From Carnegiea gigantea (lineage: Eukaryota > Streptophyta > Magnoliopsida > Caryophyllales > Cactaceae): a stretch of 64,000 bases of DNA. The notes under the pieces are model-generated. The model searched no databases and had not been told where the DNA came from. It saw nothing but the letters and a program-made list of their open reading frames with translations. The DNA is taken from the NCBI GenBank assembly GCA_029747015.1, contig JAKOGI010000009.1, positions 1,027,001 to 1,091,000 of the forward strand, given 5' to 3'. Shown here piece by piece: positions 23,894 to 35,237 of this stretch (the stretch's first letter is position 1; every line of letters begins with the position of its first letter). The translations under genes and the position numbers were made by a program.

Positions 23894-24179
23894 TACCTTA
23901 ATTTATTATCTTGGAAAACAAAAATTCTTTTGCCACATTTAAAAAGATGCAGAATAGAAAATTAGACTAGCTCCAACTTGAACTTCTAATAAGCTAATCC
24001 CATAATATAGGATTCGAGCCAATAAATGTCTAATTTTGAAAGGAACTGATTTTAGTCAAATATGACAGCTCAGAATTCACTAATAATTACTCATTATTAA
24101 GCCATCCAGCTGATATGGATAACGGCAAGCAGTGATTTTTTATTTGATTTTTTGATTAAAAAACCTTGTAAGTAGTGGA
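23894..24179. other. Spacer
   Basis: Nothing recognised; AT-rich. Confidence 0.5.
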
Positions 24180-24184
24180 TCTTA

Positions 24185-24901
24185 GACCTGATCAAATAGA
24201 TGGTCGGGTCGGGTTGAGGATCGGCTCATGAGCGTCGTCAGATATGATTTTCTCGATCCTGCCCCTACCCGACCCTTATGTGGATTGCCATACCATTGAC
24301 CCTGACCCTGACCCTGACCCTGACCCTAACCCCACAGGTACCCTCGGATCATCAGGTCAGACTTGACCCTCAAATATTCTCGATATTGAAAATGAGATTT
24401 TTCACTAAATTTACTTTTTATTATAAAGTTCAATACTGAACATCCTACAAAACAAAAGGCCAAACAATAATATAATGTTTTAATTAAATGTATCACAATT
24501 ACAAATATTCTAATATGTAATTTTGTGATTAAAACAATTAGTTCACTAAAATGACTACTCCAAACATCAGAGAGGGAGCGTTAGAAGGTTACAGGCCAGT
24601 GAGATTTGAGAGAGGGAGGCTAAGAGGAGACAAGCAAGCAGACAGCGATAAGGTTTTGAATAAATAAAACCCAAAGTATCTTGTTTTGATTTTAAAGTTT
24701 GATCTTAAATTTTAGTTTTTAAAAAAAGCGAGGGTCAATGCATCGGGTAAGATGATCAAAACCTCCACCCAAGCTCGAACCTCATCATAGTTGGGTACCC
24801 TCAATTTAAGGGTCGGGCAGGTCGGAGATTAAAGAAAAGCCAACCCTGACCCTCATTTTTGAGGGTCAGGGTGGGGCGGGCTCCAGTCTTTTGATCAGGT
24901 C
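24185..24901. mobile_element. TIR element with CCCTGA repeats
   Basis: A 717-bp element with ends GACCTGATCAAATAGA and the complement of CTTTTGATCAGGTC. TCTTA lies on both outer sides (24180-24184 and 24902-24906). The interior is rich in GGGTC and GACCC words, including a short CCCTGA hexamer array at 24298-24330. No ORF. A non-autonomous DNA transposon is likely; the superfamily is uncertain. Confidence 0.62.
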
Positions 24902-24906
24902 TCTTA

Positions 24907-26564
24907 TGAAAGTGTTGTACTTTCTATGGACATGGGATCAGAAATTCTATTTTTGACATTGATTTTTTTTTTTGACAACATATTTGATGATTTCAAAATT
25001 GACTGCATCAAAGTCAAATGTGACTGTTTAGTTTTTACCCTGTATTTATATCGTGATCGAAATTTGCAGTATCCCAAAAAAGAGAGTTTTTAGGGATCAA
25101 TCTGATTAGTAAAAAAGAAAAAGAATTGGGAATAATTTCAGATCTATAGAGAGCAAAACGTGATATAATTTGTACGTCATCCAACACATGCAACTCGAAC
25201 TAATAATACTTACACTTAAAGTTCTTGAAAAACGAGAGAAGCTAGCATTTATTTAAAAGAAGAGATGAACCATATTTAATGCAAGTTACACCATAATTAT
25301 AGTATGTTTACATATTTCATAAAATTATCCAAATAATATTCGTAGTAGACAAAAATTTTGATAGATTTTTCATTATCATCACACCTTGTACCTCATCCTA
25401 CGACTATTTTTTATTTTCTTGTGAGTAAAAGTTAGTCCATCATCCACATGGTAGGGCACGTACGAAAGAGTAGCCAAAAAACATTAAACATTCTGATCGT
25501 TGTCTACTTTTTGTAATTTCCAATCCCAAAATGAAATGACCAAATCATTCGTACTCATATGTTAGTTTGGTTCTCATGCAAATATTTCTGTTTTTTATTT
25601 TTAAATTTTTTTAAGAGAAACATTATTTAAGCATGCTTACAATTCAAGTTTTGATGGCATTGTTGCCCCCACCCCACTTTGGCTAATAGGATTTTTTTTC
25701 ATGAGATAACATTTTTAATTAATATCAAAAAATTAATTATTAAAAAATTAAAGCCTACTAGAGTATTGAGAAAAAAAATGTCTAATTCAACTGATAAAAT
25801 CTTTTAAAGTTATTAAGAGATCTGAATTTAAATCTTATTTTCCATTGCTTATCTCAAAAGAGTGAGAGAATAGAAAATGTTTCTTGTATTTATAGAACAA
25901 ATGATTAAATTTTTTTTTTTTGGATAAAAAAGTTAAATTTACCGTCCTAGGAACAAGGTCTTCCCTAAATTCTCTCCATTATTACCCTTTAATCAAGCCC
26001 TAAATAATTATCCTTCTCATATCATTATTTTTTAATATATAACAAAATTGTGATTAAAAAAATATAATCAAAATTACACATTAAAACTCTTGCCCCTCTT
26101 TTTTGGTAAACAGTCAACTTCCCCTCGCCCCCAACAAACCCACAAAAAACAAACAAAAAACAAGGGAATAGGGTTCATGAAAACAACTCCACACTAGTCT
26201 TATTAGCAATATGTACACTTTTAAGTAGTTGGCCTATCCATTTATCCTAAACCACCATTTCTGAACACCCCTCCAAACTACCACCAACATTTTAGAGAGA
26301 GAAGAAACACCAAGAAGATGAGAGAGTTTTAAACCCATGACAACCCTATCATTAAACAGAAAACCCATCATCATCATCAATTTAAACACTTTGCTTATTT
26401 CTTCATAAATCCCCTCCTAATCCCAAAAACAGAGGAAAACAGAGGAGGGTAGAACAACCCTCGTTCATAAGCTACATCACCATCATTTTGCTTGATTCTT
26501 ACAACATACCCACTTCATAAAAACCCTACCCAATTCATAAAACCCCTACCCAATTGACTTCTCA
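24907..26564. other. AT-rich spacer and upstream region of the membrane-protein gene
   Basis: No gene recognised. The last 200 bases or so (pyrimidine/CA-rich, with repeated ACCCTACCCAATTCATAA words) are probably 5' UTR and promoter of the gene at 26565. I cannot fix a TATA box. Confidence 0.5.
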
Positions 26565-27611
26565 ATGCCAATGGAGGAAGAAAACCCAGTAATTTCAATG
26601 GCAAGATCAGGAAAAATCATAAGAAGATCAGTTCACACATTTCTTCAACACTACCAATACTTCACCCACATAACTGCACTTATAGCCCTTCCTTTCTCTA
26701 TATCAGTCCTCATATCTCAAACCCTCATCGTGCCTCGATCGTTCTCGCTTCTCCATTCGATCTATGCTCGGCTCCACTCGCTCTTTGATGCAGCTGGATT
26801 CCCCCCCTCCTCTGATTTCTTCGCCCTCCTTTGCCTTAAACTCTCTCAAACCATATCTTCCTCCATTCTAACTTTCCCATTTGCTGTATCTTTCCTCCTC
26901 TTAGCAAAAGCATCTATCATTCATTTGATCAAAACCCATTTCCAAAAATACCCTTCTAATGATCATAATAAGTACTCATCATTCTTAGGGCTGTACTCCC
27001 CTCTATTGTCAACCCATCTTTGGAACTCATTTGTGATTTTCTCAGCTAATGCAACATCAATTTCTATTCTATTCTTCGCCTTCACCTTCCTCGAGGGGAC
27101 ACACTTCGCGTCTCCTAACTTGGCCATCCTCTTGTCAGCTGTGGGCGCGGTGCTCTACTCCATTGTCCTGGCCAATGCCCTTGTCATTGCAAACCTTGCA
27201 TTGGTATCTTCCGGGATGGAAGGCTCAAGAAGCGGAGGGTTTTTGGGAATCCTTAAAGCTTGTGTTCTTATTAGGGGTAGGACCTCAACCGCGCTAGCCC
27301 TGGCCGTGCCCATTAACATAGGGCTAGCCGCGGTTGAGGCCCTGTTTCATTTTAGGCTTGTAGCTACTTCTTATGATCATGATCAAAGGCAAATTTGGGT
27401 CTTAGCCTTAGAAGGGCTCCTCATTGGGTACCTCTACTCGATCATCGTTGTGCTCGATGTGATCATTAGTTGCTTCTTCTATCAAAGTTGTATGAACAAG
27501 AATGGATCATTGTGTTCCACCCAAATCAATCGAGATCAAGAGAATGATGAAGAGGGCTACTACTATTACGACAATGTGGAGAAGTTGAAAGGGTTGGAGG
27601 AATTTGTGTGA
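26565..27611 (+). CDS. Uncharacterised plant multi-pass membrane protein
   Basis: Intronless ORF of 348 residues. The first ATG lies after a pyrimidine-rich leader. A second in-frame ATG at residue 12 (MARSGKIIRRSVHTFLQHYQ) resembles how I recall such proteins starting. About six hydrophobic segments are visible: near 37-57 (IALPFSISVLISQTLI), 98-122 (ILTFPFAVSFLLLAKA), 152-174, 183-208 (AILLSAVGAVLYSIVLANAL), 235-256 (STALALAVPINIGLAAVEAL) and 275-303 (LLIGYLYSIIVVLDVIISCF). The C terminus is acidic with four consecutive tyrosines (about 332-335). It resembles a plant-specific family described only as transmembrane proteins; no catalytic motif is visible and I assign no function. Base composition is GC-richer than the flanks, as expected for a real exon. 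A shorter ORF in another frame (27049-27297) is a shadow. Confidence 0.9.
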   Translation: MPMEEENPVISMARSGKIIRRSVHTFLQHYQYFTHITALIALPFSISVLISQTLIVPRSFSLLHSIYARLHSLFDAAGFPPSSDFFALLCLKLSQTISSSILTFPFAVSFLLLAKASIIHLIKTHFQKYPSNDHNKYSSFLGLYSPLLSTHLWNSFVIFSANATSISILFFAFTFLEGTHFASPNLAILLSAVGAVLYSIVLANALVIANLALVSSGMEGSRSGGFLGILKACVLIRGRTSTALALAVPINIGLAAVEALFHFRLVATSYDHDQRQIWVLALEGLLIGYLYSIIVVLDVIISCFFYQSCMNKNGSLCSTQINRDQENDEEGYYYYDNVEKLKGLEEFV

Positions 27612-28192
27612 CTTTGAAGGTGTAGATGTTTTATTGATGTCATTTGTACAGAATTCAAGTGGGGGGGAAAAAAAAACAAAAGAGGGTAACTTTTTAAGGG
27701 CAAGAAGCTGCAAAGCGGAGAGATTACTCAGTTTTCATTATGTTTGGTACTTTGGAATACCCAGTTTATGAAGGAATATTACAAACTCAGATACAGAAAA
27801 TTAAAAGAAATTCAAGTTGTAATTTTAGGGTTTCAATATTCATGTACCCACAAAAGTGATTCAACAAGTGCTTTTTGTTGTTGAAAGAAAAACTTGAAGA
27901 TTGAATAAAATCATATGTATTGGGAATTTGGGTGCCATGATGGTTTGCCTTGCTTCAAACCAAAGTTTTTGTATTTATTTTTTTATTTCTTTGTCCTTTG
28001 TTCGTATCCCACCTTAACTCCAACAACCAATAAACTATAGTAGGTAGGTCATCAAAAACGGGAAGGAGAAAAGGCGGAAATTTCAGCTGGAAAATCTTGC
28101 CAACCACCCAGAAGTTTAGTTTTGGAGGACTTTGTTAATTATTATAGGTATAGCAACATCTAACTGAAAATAGAGAGATATTAGTTACCTCA
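27612..28192 (+). other. 3' UTR of membrane-protein gene, then spacer
   Basis: A polyadenylation signal AATAAA lies at 27904-27909, about 290 bases after the stop. Beyond it nothing is recognised. Confidence 0.55.
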
Positions 28193-28207
28193 ACTAGTGA
28201 GGTTGTT

Positions 28208-28360
28208 GCAACACAGGTTGGTTCAAGTATTTTGGTACTTGTTCCCCTTAAGCAATGTATGAATAAAGTCTGTGATGGGAGAGCTTTACCCCTTATTGGG
28301 CCAACAGTAGCTCGACTCCGATAAAATGGAGGATCCAAGACCCAAAAAAAAAAAAAAAAA
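28208..28360 (+). mobile_element. SINE copy A with perfect 15-bp TSD
   Basis: A 153-bp element flanked by ACTAGTGAGGTTGTT at 28193-28207 and 28361-28375. It starts GCAACACAGGTTGGTTCAAG (box A region of a tRNA-like head), has the body GGGAGAGCTTTACCCCTTAT and GCTCGACTCC, and ends in a 17-base A tail (28344-28360). Target duplication, A tail and size are all those of a SINE. Copies B, C and D in this window belong to the same family. Confidence 0.9.
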
Positions 28361-28375
28361 ACTAGTGAGGTTGTT

Positions 28376-28725
28376 ATAAATATATTGGAATTTGCCTTTA
28401 AAGGCCAACTTTATGTGCAAAGTTTGTATCATATCCATAGTAGGAGTATATATTCTAGCGAATTGTGTCAATTCTTATATATTAACACTTGTATATATAA
28501 TAAACAAATGTGTATATACGTGACAAATGAGAGTACATATCTCACTTGTATGATATACATTAGCCTTTGTGTTTAAAAAAAAGAAAGGATAGAAAAAGAT
28601 GCACTTGAGTGAGTGGCCAGTTGAATAAGAAGAACACATATTCCTACTAGCTAGCAACTGACTCTTTCGTATTGCAGAAGAAATATTCAATTTTATAGTC
28701 TTGCTTGCATACATATTTAGGAGTT
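28376..28725. other. Spacer
   Basis: Nothing recognised. Confidence 0.5.
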
Positions 28726-29104
28726 AGTCTTTTCGCTGGTAAACTAAGATTGGTAAAAGCGAATGACTGGTAAAGATTGATAAAGATTGAAAAGGAATGA
28801 GATTTTCTTAGGATGATAGGTAAGAATTGGAAGGATTGGGAAGAGTCAGAATTTTATTTTTAAGAAGTGGAATGAGAAAAAATGGTAACATGATAGAGGG
28901 GGTCAAACCTTGTGAACCTGGTGTACTATTGGACAACTTTTCTTCACTTATACTATTTGCGATTATATAGACAAGAATCAGCAAGGATTGGAAAGGATTA
29001 GAATTTTTTTAACATGATTGATAAGGACTGATAAAAATAGAAAAGAATTAGTATTATTGATAAAAGTCGATAAATGCTTATTTATCAACGAAAAGAACAG
29101 GCCT
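28726..29104. mobile_element. Tourist-like MITE, diverged copy
   Basis: The left end AGTCTTTTCGCTGGTAAA and the complement of the right end TTTATCAACGAAAAGAACAG are inverted repeats, related to those of 29708-29913 and 61476-61718. The interior repeats GATTGG and AAGGATTGG words. The left terminus has decayed. Confidence 0.6.
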
Positions 29105-29704
29105 TTGATGGGACAATTATGAAATTTTGAAGATATGAAAATCTTCTTTCTAAAATTTTTAATGAGAGTAAGCGTATCCCCATAACAGGCCAAGCAAACT
29201 GTCCAAAGATTTTCCTGGTGTAAGGTAAGAGATCTAGGGATATGGGCCGTTCAACGGACGCTCGGACCTAAGTTGGTTTGAGTATAGGCTTGAATATGGG
29301 GGATGGCATGAAGTAAGGTCCATTTTAATTAGATCATTTCATATGATTCTATTTTATATTTTGGTTCAAATGAGCCAAAACGACAGTACAATAGAATAGA
29401 GAAAGGGGGAATCGAACATGAGACCTCATGTACTCAGAATCTCAATCTTAAATACTTGGTTAAGATCTCAAGACAGGATCTAGGGCCATGGTAGAGGTGT
29501 CCATGAACACTCCTAATCCAAAAAAGAATGTAATTAGCTTATTTGAAGGCTTTGAATATAGTATGGGCGGACAACCCTAAAAAAGACCCCCAAAAAATTT
29601 AGATTACTTATTGCTGGACTAATTAGGAGGGTTGCTAATTTGGGCATTCTTTAATGGGCCGGTGTCGTGCTGAAGTTCTTATACATGGCCCAATTTTAGC
29701 TTCG
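29105..29704. other. Spacer
   Basis: No gene recognised. Confidence 0.5.
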
Positions 29705-29707
29705 TAG

Positions 29708-29913
29708 GGCTTGTTCTTTTTGTGGGTAAATTGAGGTAGGTAAAAAAGTAAAGTGGGTTGAAATAGGTTGAGATGGGTTGAAATAGATTGAAGTGGGTTG
29801 AATTTTTTTTATGTGATAAATTAAACTGGATTAAAATAGTGGAAGTGGGTTGAAGTATATTGAAGTGAGTTGAGATTAGTATTTTGAAATTTACCCACAA
29901 AAAGAACAGGTCC
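29708..29913. mobile_element. Tourist-like MITE
   Basis: A 206-bp element with long inverted ends: GGCTTGTTCTTTTTGTGGGT at the left, and the complement of ACCCACAAAAAGAACAGGTCC at the right. TAG lies on both sides (29705-29707 and 29914-29916). The interior is a run of TTGAAGTGGGTTGA-like words. A 3-bp duplication suggests PIF/Harbinger origin. Confidence 0.8.
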
Positions 29914-29916
29914 TAG

Positions 29917-32138
29917 ACTTCATTTATTTTTTTAAAAAAAAATTAATAATGAAGGCTCATATCCTGAGAGGCTAAGGCCAAGTGCTGCTTCCTCAATCAT
30001 CATTCCTCGAATCTTCTTTAACCTCCCCTGTCCCTTCTTACTGCCTCCCTCATGGATCATGCCTGATGGCTCCTCTACTAGTTGACAACCCGATAGTTCG
30101 CAGACTGTAGTGCTCATGCCGACCACCGATACAGCCAGACGCTGCCGAAGCACCGACCAGTGCAAATTAGGGTTACGATTTTAACAATTACATTATTGTT
30201 TTTCTTAAATTACTTCTAATTGTTTACTTCTCAACTTATGCTCTGTAGATAGAGATTAAGTGGTGAAATTATTTGGTTATTGGTTAATGATTTGTTGATT
30301 TACAATCAAAATTTTGCCTCAACCCCATTATCCATTTACGCTTGAAATCTTGAATTTCTTGATTTGCTTCTCAATTGGACAATTGCTTGCTTCTTTTGTG
30401 TTTATGGAGATTAATTAGTGGAATTGCTTAGTTAACTGGCTCGTTGTTATGTGTTCTTGCAATTGATTTATGGTCTGGTATTGTGTAATTTTATAGTACA
30501 CATGGTGATGAATGATCATTGGTGGACACCCCTGATCCGAAACTCTAGATCTGCTATTGTAAGATCTCATTGATAGAATATTTCATTTGATGCATCTTAA
30601 AATCAACTCGTCTCTTCTTTGGTGTAAAATCAAGTCATAATTCCCAAGAGGGCAATAACTTGCTTGGGATCTCCTTTGTTTGCAGAAATGTGCATTTTGA
30701 ATTCGACTCTAGGCACCTTGCTTTTCCTCTTCAGTGAGAAACAAAGGGAACTTAGGCTTCTGCTTGGGTTTTATCCCCTGACGGTTTTGTGGGTCCATTG
30801 AATCCCCCTGAGATATGGATCCAGTATGTGACCCATACTTATCATGCAAAAATAAAAATCAAATCATACTTACATTAGATAGAATAGATAAGCATTGCTA
30901 GATGTAGGTTAAAGACCTAGGGCGATTAGTGGATCCTTGGTAAGACTTAAAACGATATTTATTGATACACTTGATGACAATGAGACCTACGTTGATATTT
31001 GCGCGTATTTTTCATATATTTATTTTCCAATATAAATGTGTCTTGTGGTTTCCGAGAACATGTGCACCCAATATCATTTGTAGAGCTCCTCCAAGTGCTT
31101 CTCATTTGCTATTCGGCTTTGCTACCTCTTAGAAGTTGAAAACTCAAATCTATAAAATTAAGATCCTAAGTCCCTCAATTCTGTAAACATTTATTTAATC
31201 ATATCAAATATGTAACATTAAAATTAATCAAGTAGAATTTGAACTTACAAAATGCACAAGTTATTTATAAACCATAATTTACTTGCCTTAGTTTGAATAT
31301 TGTTTTTCAAATAATAAAACGAACAAGGCGAGAAAACTATGTATGTAAACTTAAACGTAAAATGACAAGTAAAAATTAAAATCTTTATATTATAAGTAAC
31401 AGAATAGAAAGGGATTCGAAAGACTTCCCTCCCCCAATTATAAAATCTCATTAAATCCTGCCAAATCTATCAACTTCAAATTTCAACGTATGACAATTGA
31501 TTATTAAATGGATGATCCATTAATGATAACTGCGCCAGTTTATTCATTTGAAAAAAAAAACTCTTAATAAAAAATTAATTAACAATTTTCTCTGTTAACT
31601 ATATATCTTTCTTTTTCATTTCTCTATTTATTATAATAATTTTATTAATTTAATTTGTTTCGTTGCTTACTTATTGATTCTCTCTTTTGAGAGAAGGAAT
31701 CAAGGCAAGCGAACAAAGAGATAAAAAATTAATTAACAATTTGGTGCTTAAAATTTTTCTTTAATATATGTTAATTTATTTTGTTTCAATAAATGACCCT
31801 TATCTAATTAACGAGTAACCTAAATTAAAATTTAAACCTCCCTCACTTTCTACCTAAATAAGAATCCTAAGTCAAACCCATATCTCTGACCTAAAAATTT
31901 AACTATTTTATCTATTGTGCCTACTGATTGAATTCTAATTTCTATTTTCAGGTTTTATTTGCCAAGTTGAACGTCTAAACAAGCTGATGATGGTATATAT
32001 AATCCAATGGAAGGTTTTTCTCCTCCTAATGAACAACCCATAAGCACCCCTTTATTAACACACACTCTTTTTGTTAGTTTATTCTTTTTAAGATAATTGG
32101 ATGGTTTGTTTGATTTAAGATATGTGATTTATGATTTT
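29917..32138. other. AT-rich spacer
   Basis: No gene supported. Short ORFs here lack recognisable domains. Confidence 0.5.
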
Positions 32139-32252
32139 TTTTTTTTTTTGGGGAGTAAGTGAGACACAAACGCCATTATAGATGGATTTTGAATTCAGGT
32201 CTTTGGTAACAACCCACAGAGACTTTACCAATTGAGCTAATTAACACCTACT
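32139..32252 (-). mobile_element. tRNA-derived SINE-like fragment
   Basis: On the minus strand GTTAATTAGCTCAATTGGTA contains a good box A (TAGCTCAATTGG). It is followed by a weak box B-like GAATTCAAAATCC, then CTTACTCCCC and an A-rich tail (T-run at 32139-32150 on plus). It is a different family from copies A-D. Flanking repeats were not found. Confidence 0.6.
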
Positions 32253-33050
32253 TACGATGAATTCTATGCTTTCCATGAATTGACACTTTAGTTGGAAATC
32301 TTTAACTTGGTCTTTATTTTTTATTTTTTTTTGGTTCCCACATTTGAGCTTTCTACTTCTGTTTCATTCCCCTGTCTCTACCGTTCCTTCACTGATAGCT
32401 TCTGTTTTTTTTTTTTTTTTCCCCCAACAAAAAAAAAGCTTCTGTTTTTTCCCCCCTTTTCATATGGTTGTGGGTTAAATTTGTTAATTTTGATTCATTT
32501 CGATTTCATGTTTCTTTGATTTTTCATGTCTATTTTAGCCTAATACTTAGAGGGTCTTCAACACCTTCTAACTTATCGGACCCTTTCTGATCATTTTTGG
32601 TTTGCCAAGCTCAATCACTCGAGATCAATGTCGTCGGCTCAATATGTCTCAAGGTTCCATCTTACCCTTTCATTTCATATCTACTTGGTTGCATGGTTTG
32701 CACAAATCAGTCTATTTGAGAATGCACAATGGGAGAATAAAAGCAAGTAACATGGAAGAATCAACTTTATCGGAGAATCATGAAGAAATGCAACACATGC
32801 GACGCCAGGAACTATGGCAAAAACTTGGGTGTGCTTATCTCATGGATGTCTCCGTTGATTACTGTATATAACCCTAATTATTAGTTTCCAATGGATGTTG
32901 TATTAAGGGTCTCATTGCGTTACGGATAAACAGAAAAACATGCTAATAGATATCTCAGAACGTTATCCTGGTGATAATCAATACTAAACCTCATGAGTAC
33001 AATAAAAATATACTCGCAATATTATATGTGATGTGGTATTTCAATTATGC
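32253..33050. other. Spacer
   Basis: No gene recognised. An 89-codon ORF at 32602-32871 has no recognisable domain or context. Confidence 0.45.
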
Positions 33051-33067
33051 ATGGATTATAAATCAAG

Positions 33068-33940
33068 CAACAACAACAACAACTCCCAGTGTGGGTCCCG
33101 CTTTCCGGGGTCTGGGGAGATCCAACTGTAAGCAACCTTACCCCTACCAGTATTTCTACCAATAGAGAGGTCGATTCCTTAAGACCCACAAAACAATTTT
33201 TGAAAAAAGTTTATAGAGAAAACGAATGCAAACCAAAACCAAGGAGGAGAAAATGTGCCAGAGAGCAAAAAAACCAAGGAGTATAGACATACCTCAACCC
33301 ACCAGGGGCGCTAGATGCCGTCACATCCCAGAAAAGCACGACCTGCAGACAAGCACACCAAAACCAAACCCGCCCCCACCCCACCGGAGCTACTACCATC
33401 TACGCGTCCGGTCCCCTACAATCAGAGACCCTAATCCTATCCCGCCACAACCTCCTATCCTGAGCCATGTCCTCCGTCAGGCCGGCAACTCTCAAGTCAT
33501 CTCTAACCACTTCCTCTAGGCTTTTCTTCGGTCTACCCCTCCCTCTCTTTCCACCGGGGGGGACGATCAATTCGCACCTCTGCACCGGGACGGCCAAACT
33601 TCTCCTCTTTACGTGGCCAAACCATCTAAGCCTCGATTCCCTCATCTTCTCCTCTATGGGGGTCACTTCAGCTAAGCTCCTGATTACTCCATTCCTAATT
33701 CTGTCCAATCTCGTTAAACCACACATCCACCTGATCATTCTCATCTCGGCTACCATCAACCTTTGGGCCTGCGTCTTCTTTAGAGGCCAACACTCCGATC
33801 CATAGAGAACAGCCGGTCTAACTACCATTCGATAAACTTTGCCTTTCAATCCTAGGGACACTCGCTTGTCACACAATACCCCTGATGCTGACTTCCACTT
33901 TTGCCAACCCACTCTTATCCGCTGGCTAATATCCTCATCA
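33068..33940 (-). mobile_element. 5'-truncated RTE-type LINE
   Basis: An 873-bp insertion flanked by the perfect 17-bp repeat ATGGATTATAAATCAAG (33051-33067 and 33941-33957). The minus strand carries a 170-codon ORF (33400-33912) equal to the C-terminal end of a LINE reverse transcriptase (RPAVLYGSECWPLKK, RLRWFGHVKRR, GKRGRGRPKKS). The 3' end is a (TTG)n run (CAACAACAACAACAA on plus near 33069) instead of poly(A), a hallmark of the RTE clade. The ORF is open, but the catalytic domain is absent, so it is a dead-on-arrival copy. Confidence 0.92.
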
Positions 33941-33957
33941 ATGGATTATAAATCAAG

Positions 33958-34955
33958 ATGATATCTATATTTGGTAATTTAATTGATAGGGATACTCTAT
34001 TGTGCCACACGCAAAGTTTGTATCCAAAATTTTTGGACCATTCTTATTATTTTTGGAGCTCACTTGGCTGGCTCTTCGCTCATATAGTTTATGTTTTTTT
34101 ATCTTCATACTATACTCCCGGTAATATTGATCAAATTACAATGTTTTTCTTAATTTATAAAAAAAATGCCTATAATTCTTGAATTTGTGGTCAACTCTAT
34201 CATTGCCCAAAATGCTTAATAGATGAACAAGTTACTATTTTCAATAACTACAAAAGGCAAAAGAATAGATGGCTAAAAAATCTTTCATCTTCTAACTTAG
34301 CAATTTCGTTAATCCCACTAAGACTTTATATAGCAACAACGTTTTAAATAGTATTTAACGTTTTGGTGATATTAAAAACTTTATTTCCACTTAAGTTAAT
34401 TTTTCGGTGAATCAATGTTTTGTATTAATGGACACTGTTTCACTAACGTTTGGCAAACATTAATAGACTTAACGTTACACTTACGGTAGATAGACTAGAG
34501 TTTTTATTTTTATTTCCTAATTTGCCCGTTACATTACTACAAAATTACACACTCTGTCCCTCATCTACATAGCCTCATTGAAAATTTTATGTTAAATATA
34601 AAATAATGTCTACATTTCATCATTTACTTTAAGCACTACATTGATGATTAAATTTCAATCCTAAATCAAGTAAAAATTTAAATTTGTTTTCCAAATAAGC
34701 AATTTCAACTTCAGATTTCACATTAAAATTATTGTATTGATATTTACTATTTAGACGTCCCGTGTAAAAACACGTGCACAAATTTGTATATAAAAGATAT
34801 ACGAGCTCCATCATCACTTAATTTCCTGAGTAGAATAGATCAATAATTCATATACACCCAATTCCTTTTATTTTATCAATTTAGAACAAGAACCCTCTTT
34901 TCTTTTCTTTTTTTTTGGGGGTTGGGGGGGGGGGGGGGAGATCAAAACAATGTTG
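33958..34955. other. AT-rich spacer
   Basis: No gene recognised. An oligo(T)-oligo(G) tract lies at 34909-34939. Confidence 0.5.
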
Positions 34956-35237
34956 TTAAGATGAGTACTCGATGACATCTTGAGCTCCTCCATTTTTCAA
35001 CCCTTGAAAGCTTATATGTAGGTAGCATGCACTGTAATTTGTAAGGACACTGACAGAAACAGCAGACACTGAGCCATGAAAACCCAGTATGAATCCAACC
35101 AAAATGGAATATGGAGAGAGAGTCGTACTCTTGACAAGAACAGAGCCTGTGTTGAAACCATTGCAAAACCACACTAAACCAGACCAAACAAAACATAGTG
35201 CAATATAGATGAAAACAACCATCCTGTTAAACCACAA
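34956..35237 (-). CDS. Hypothetical small hydrophobic ORF (doubtful)
   Basis: A 93-codon ORF with two hydrophobic stretches (VVFIYIALCFVWSGLVWF near residues 7-24, and ILVGFILGFHGSVSAVSVSV near 45-64). It lies about 830 bases beyond the stop codon of the formin gene on the same strand. It could be a short gene, an exon of an unseen gene, or chance within the formin 3' UTR or spacer. I do not recognise it. Confidence 0.2.
   Translation of the reverse strand: MWFNRMVVFIYIALCFVWSGLVWFCNGFNTGSVLVKSTTLSPYSILVGFILGFHGSVSAVSVSVLTNYSACYLHISFQGLKNGGAQDVIEYSS

Noticed and set aside
32602..32871. 89-codon ORF considered as a gene
   Set aside because: No domain, no splice context, and no composition change relative to the spacer; kept only as a mention.
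33226..33805. Plus-strand ORFs over the RTE-type LINE
   Set aside because: They are antisense to the convincing reverse-transcriptase C terminus on the minus strand.
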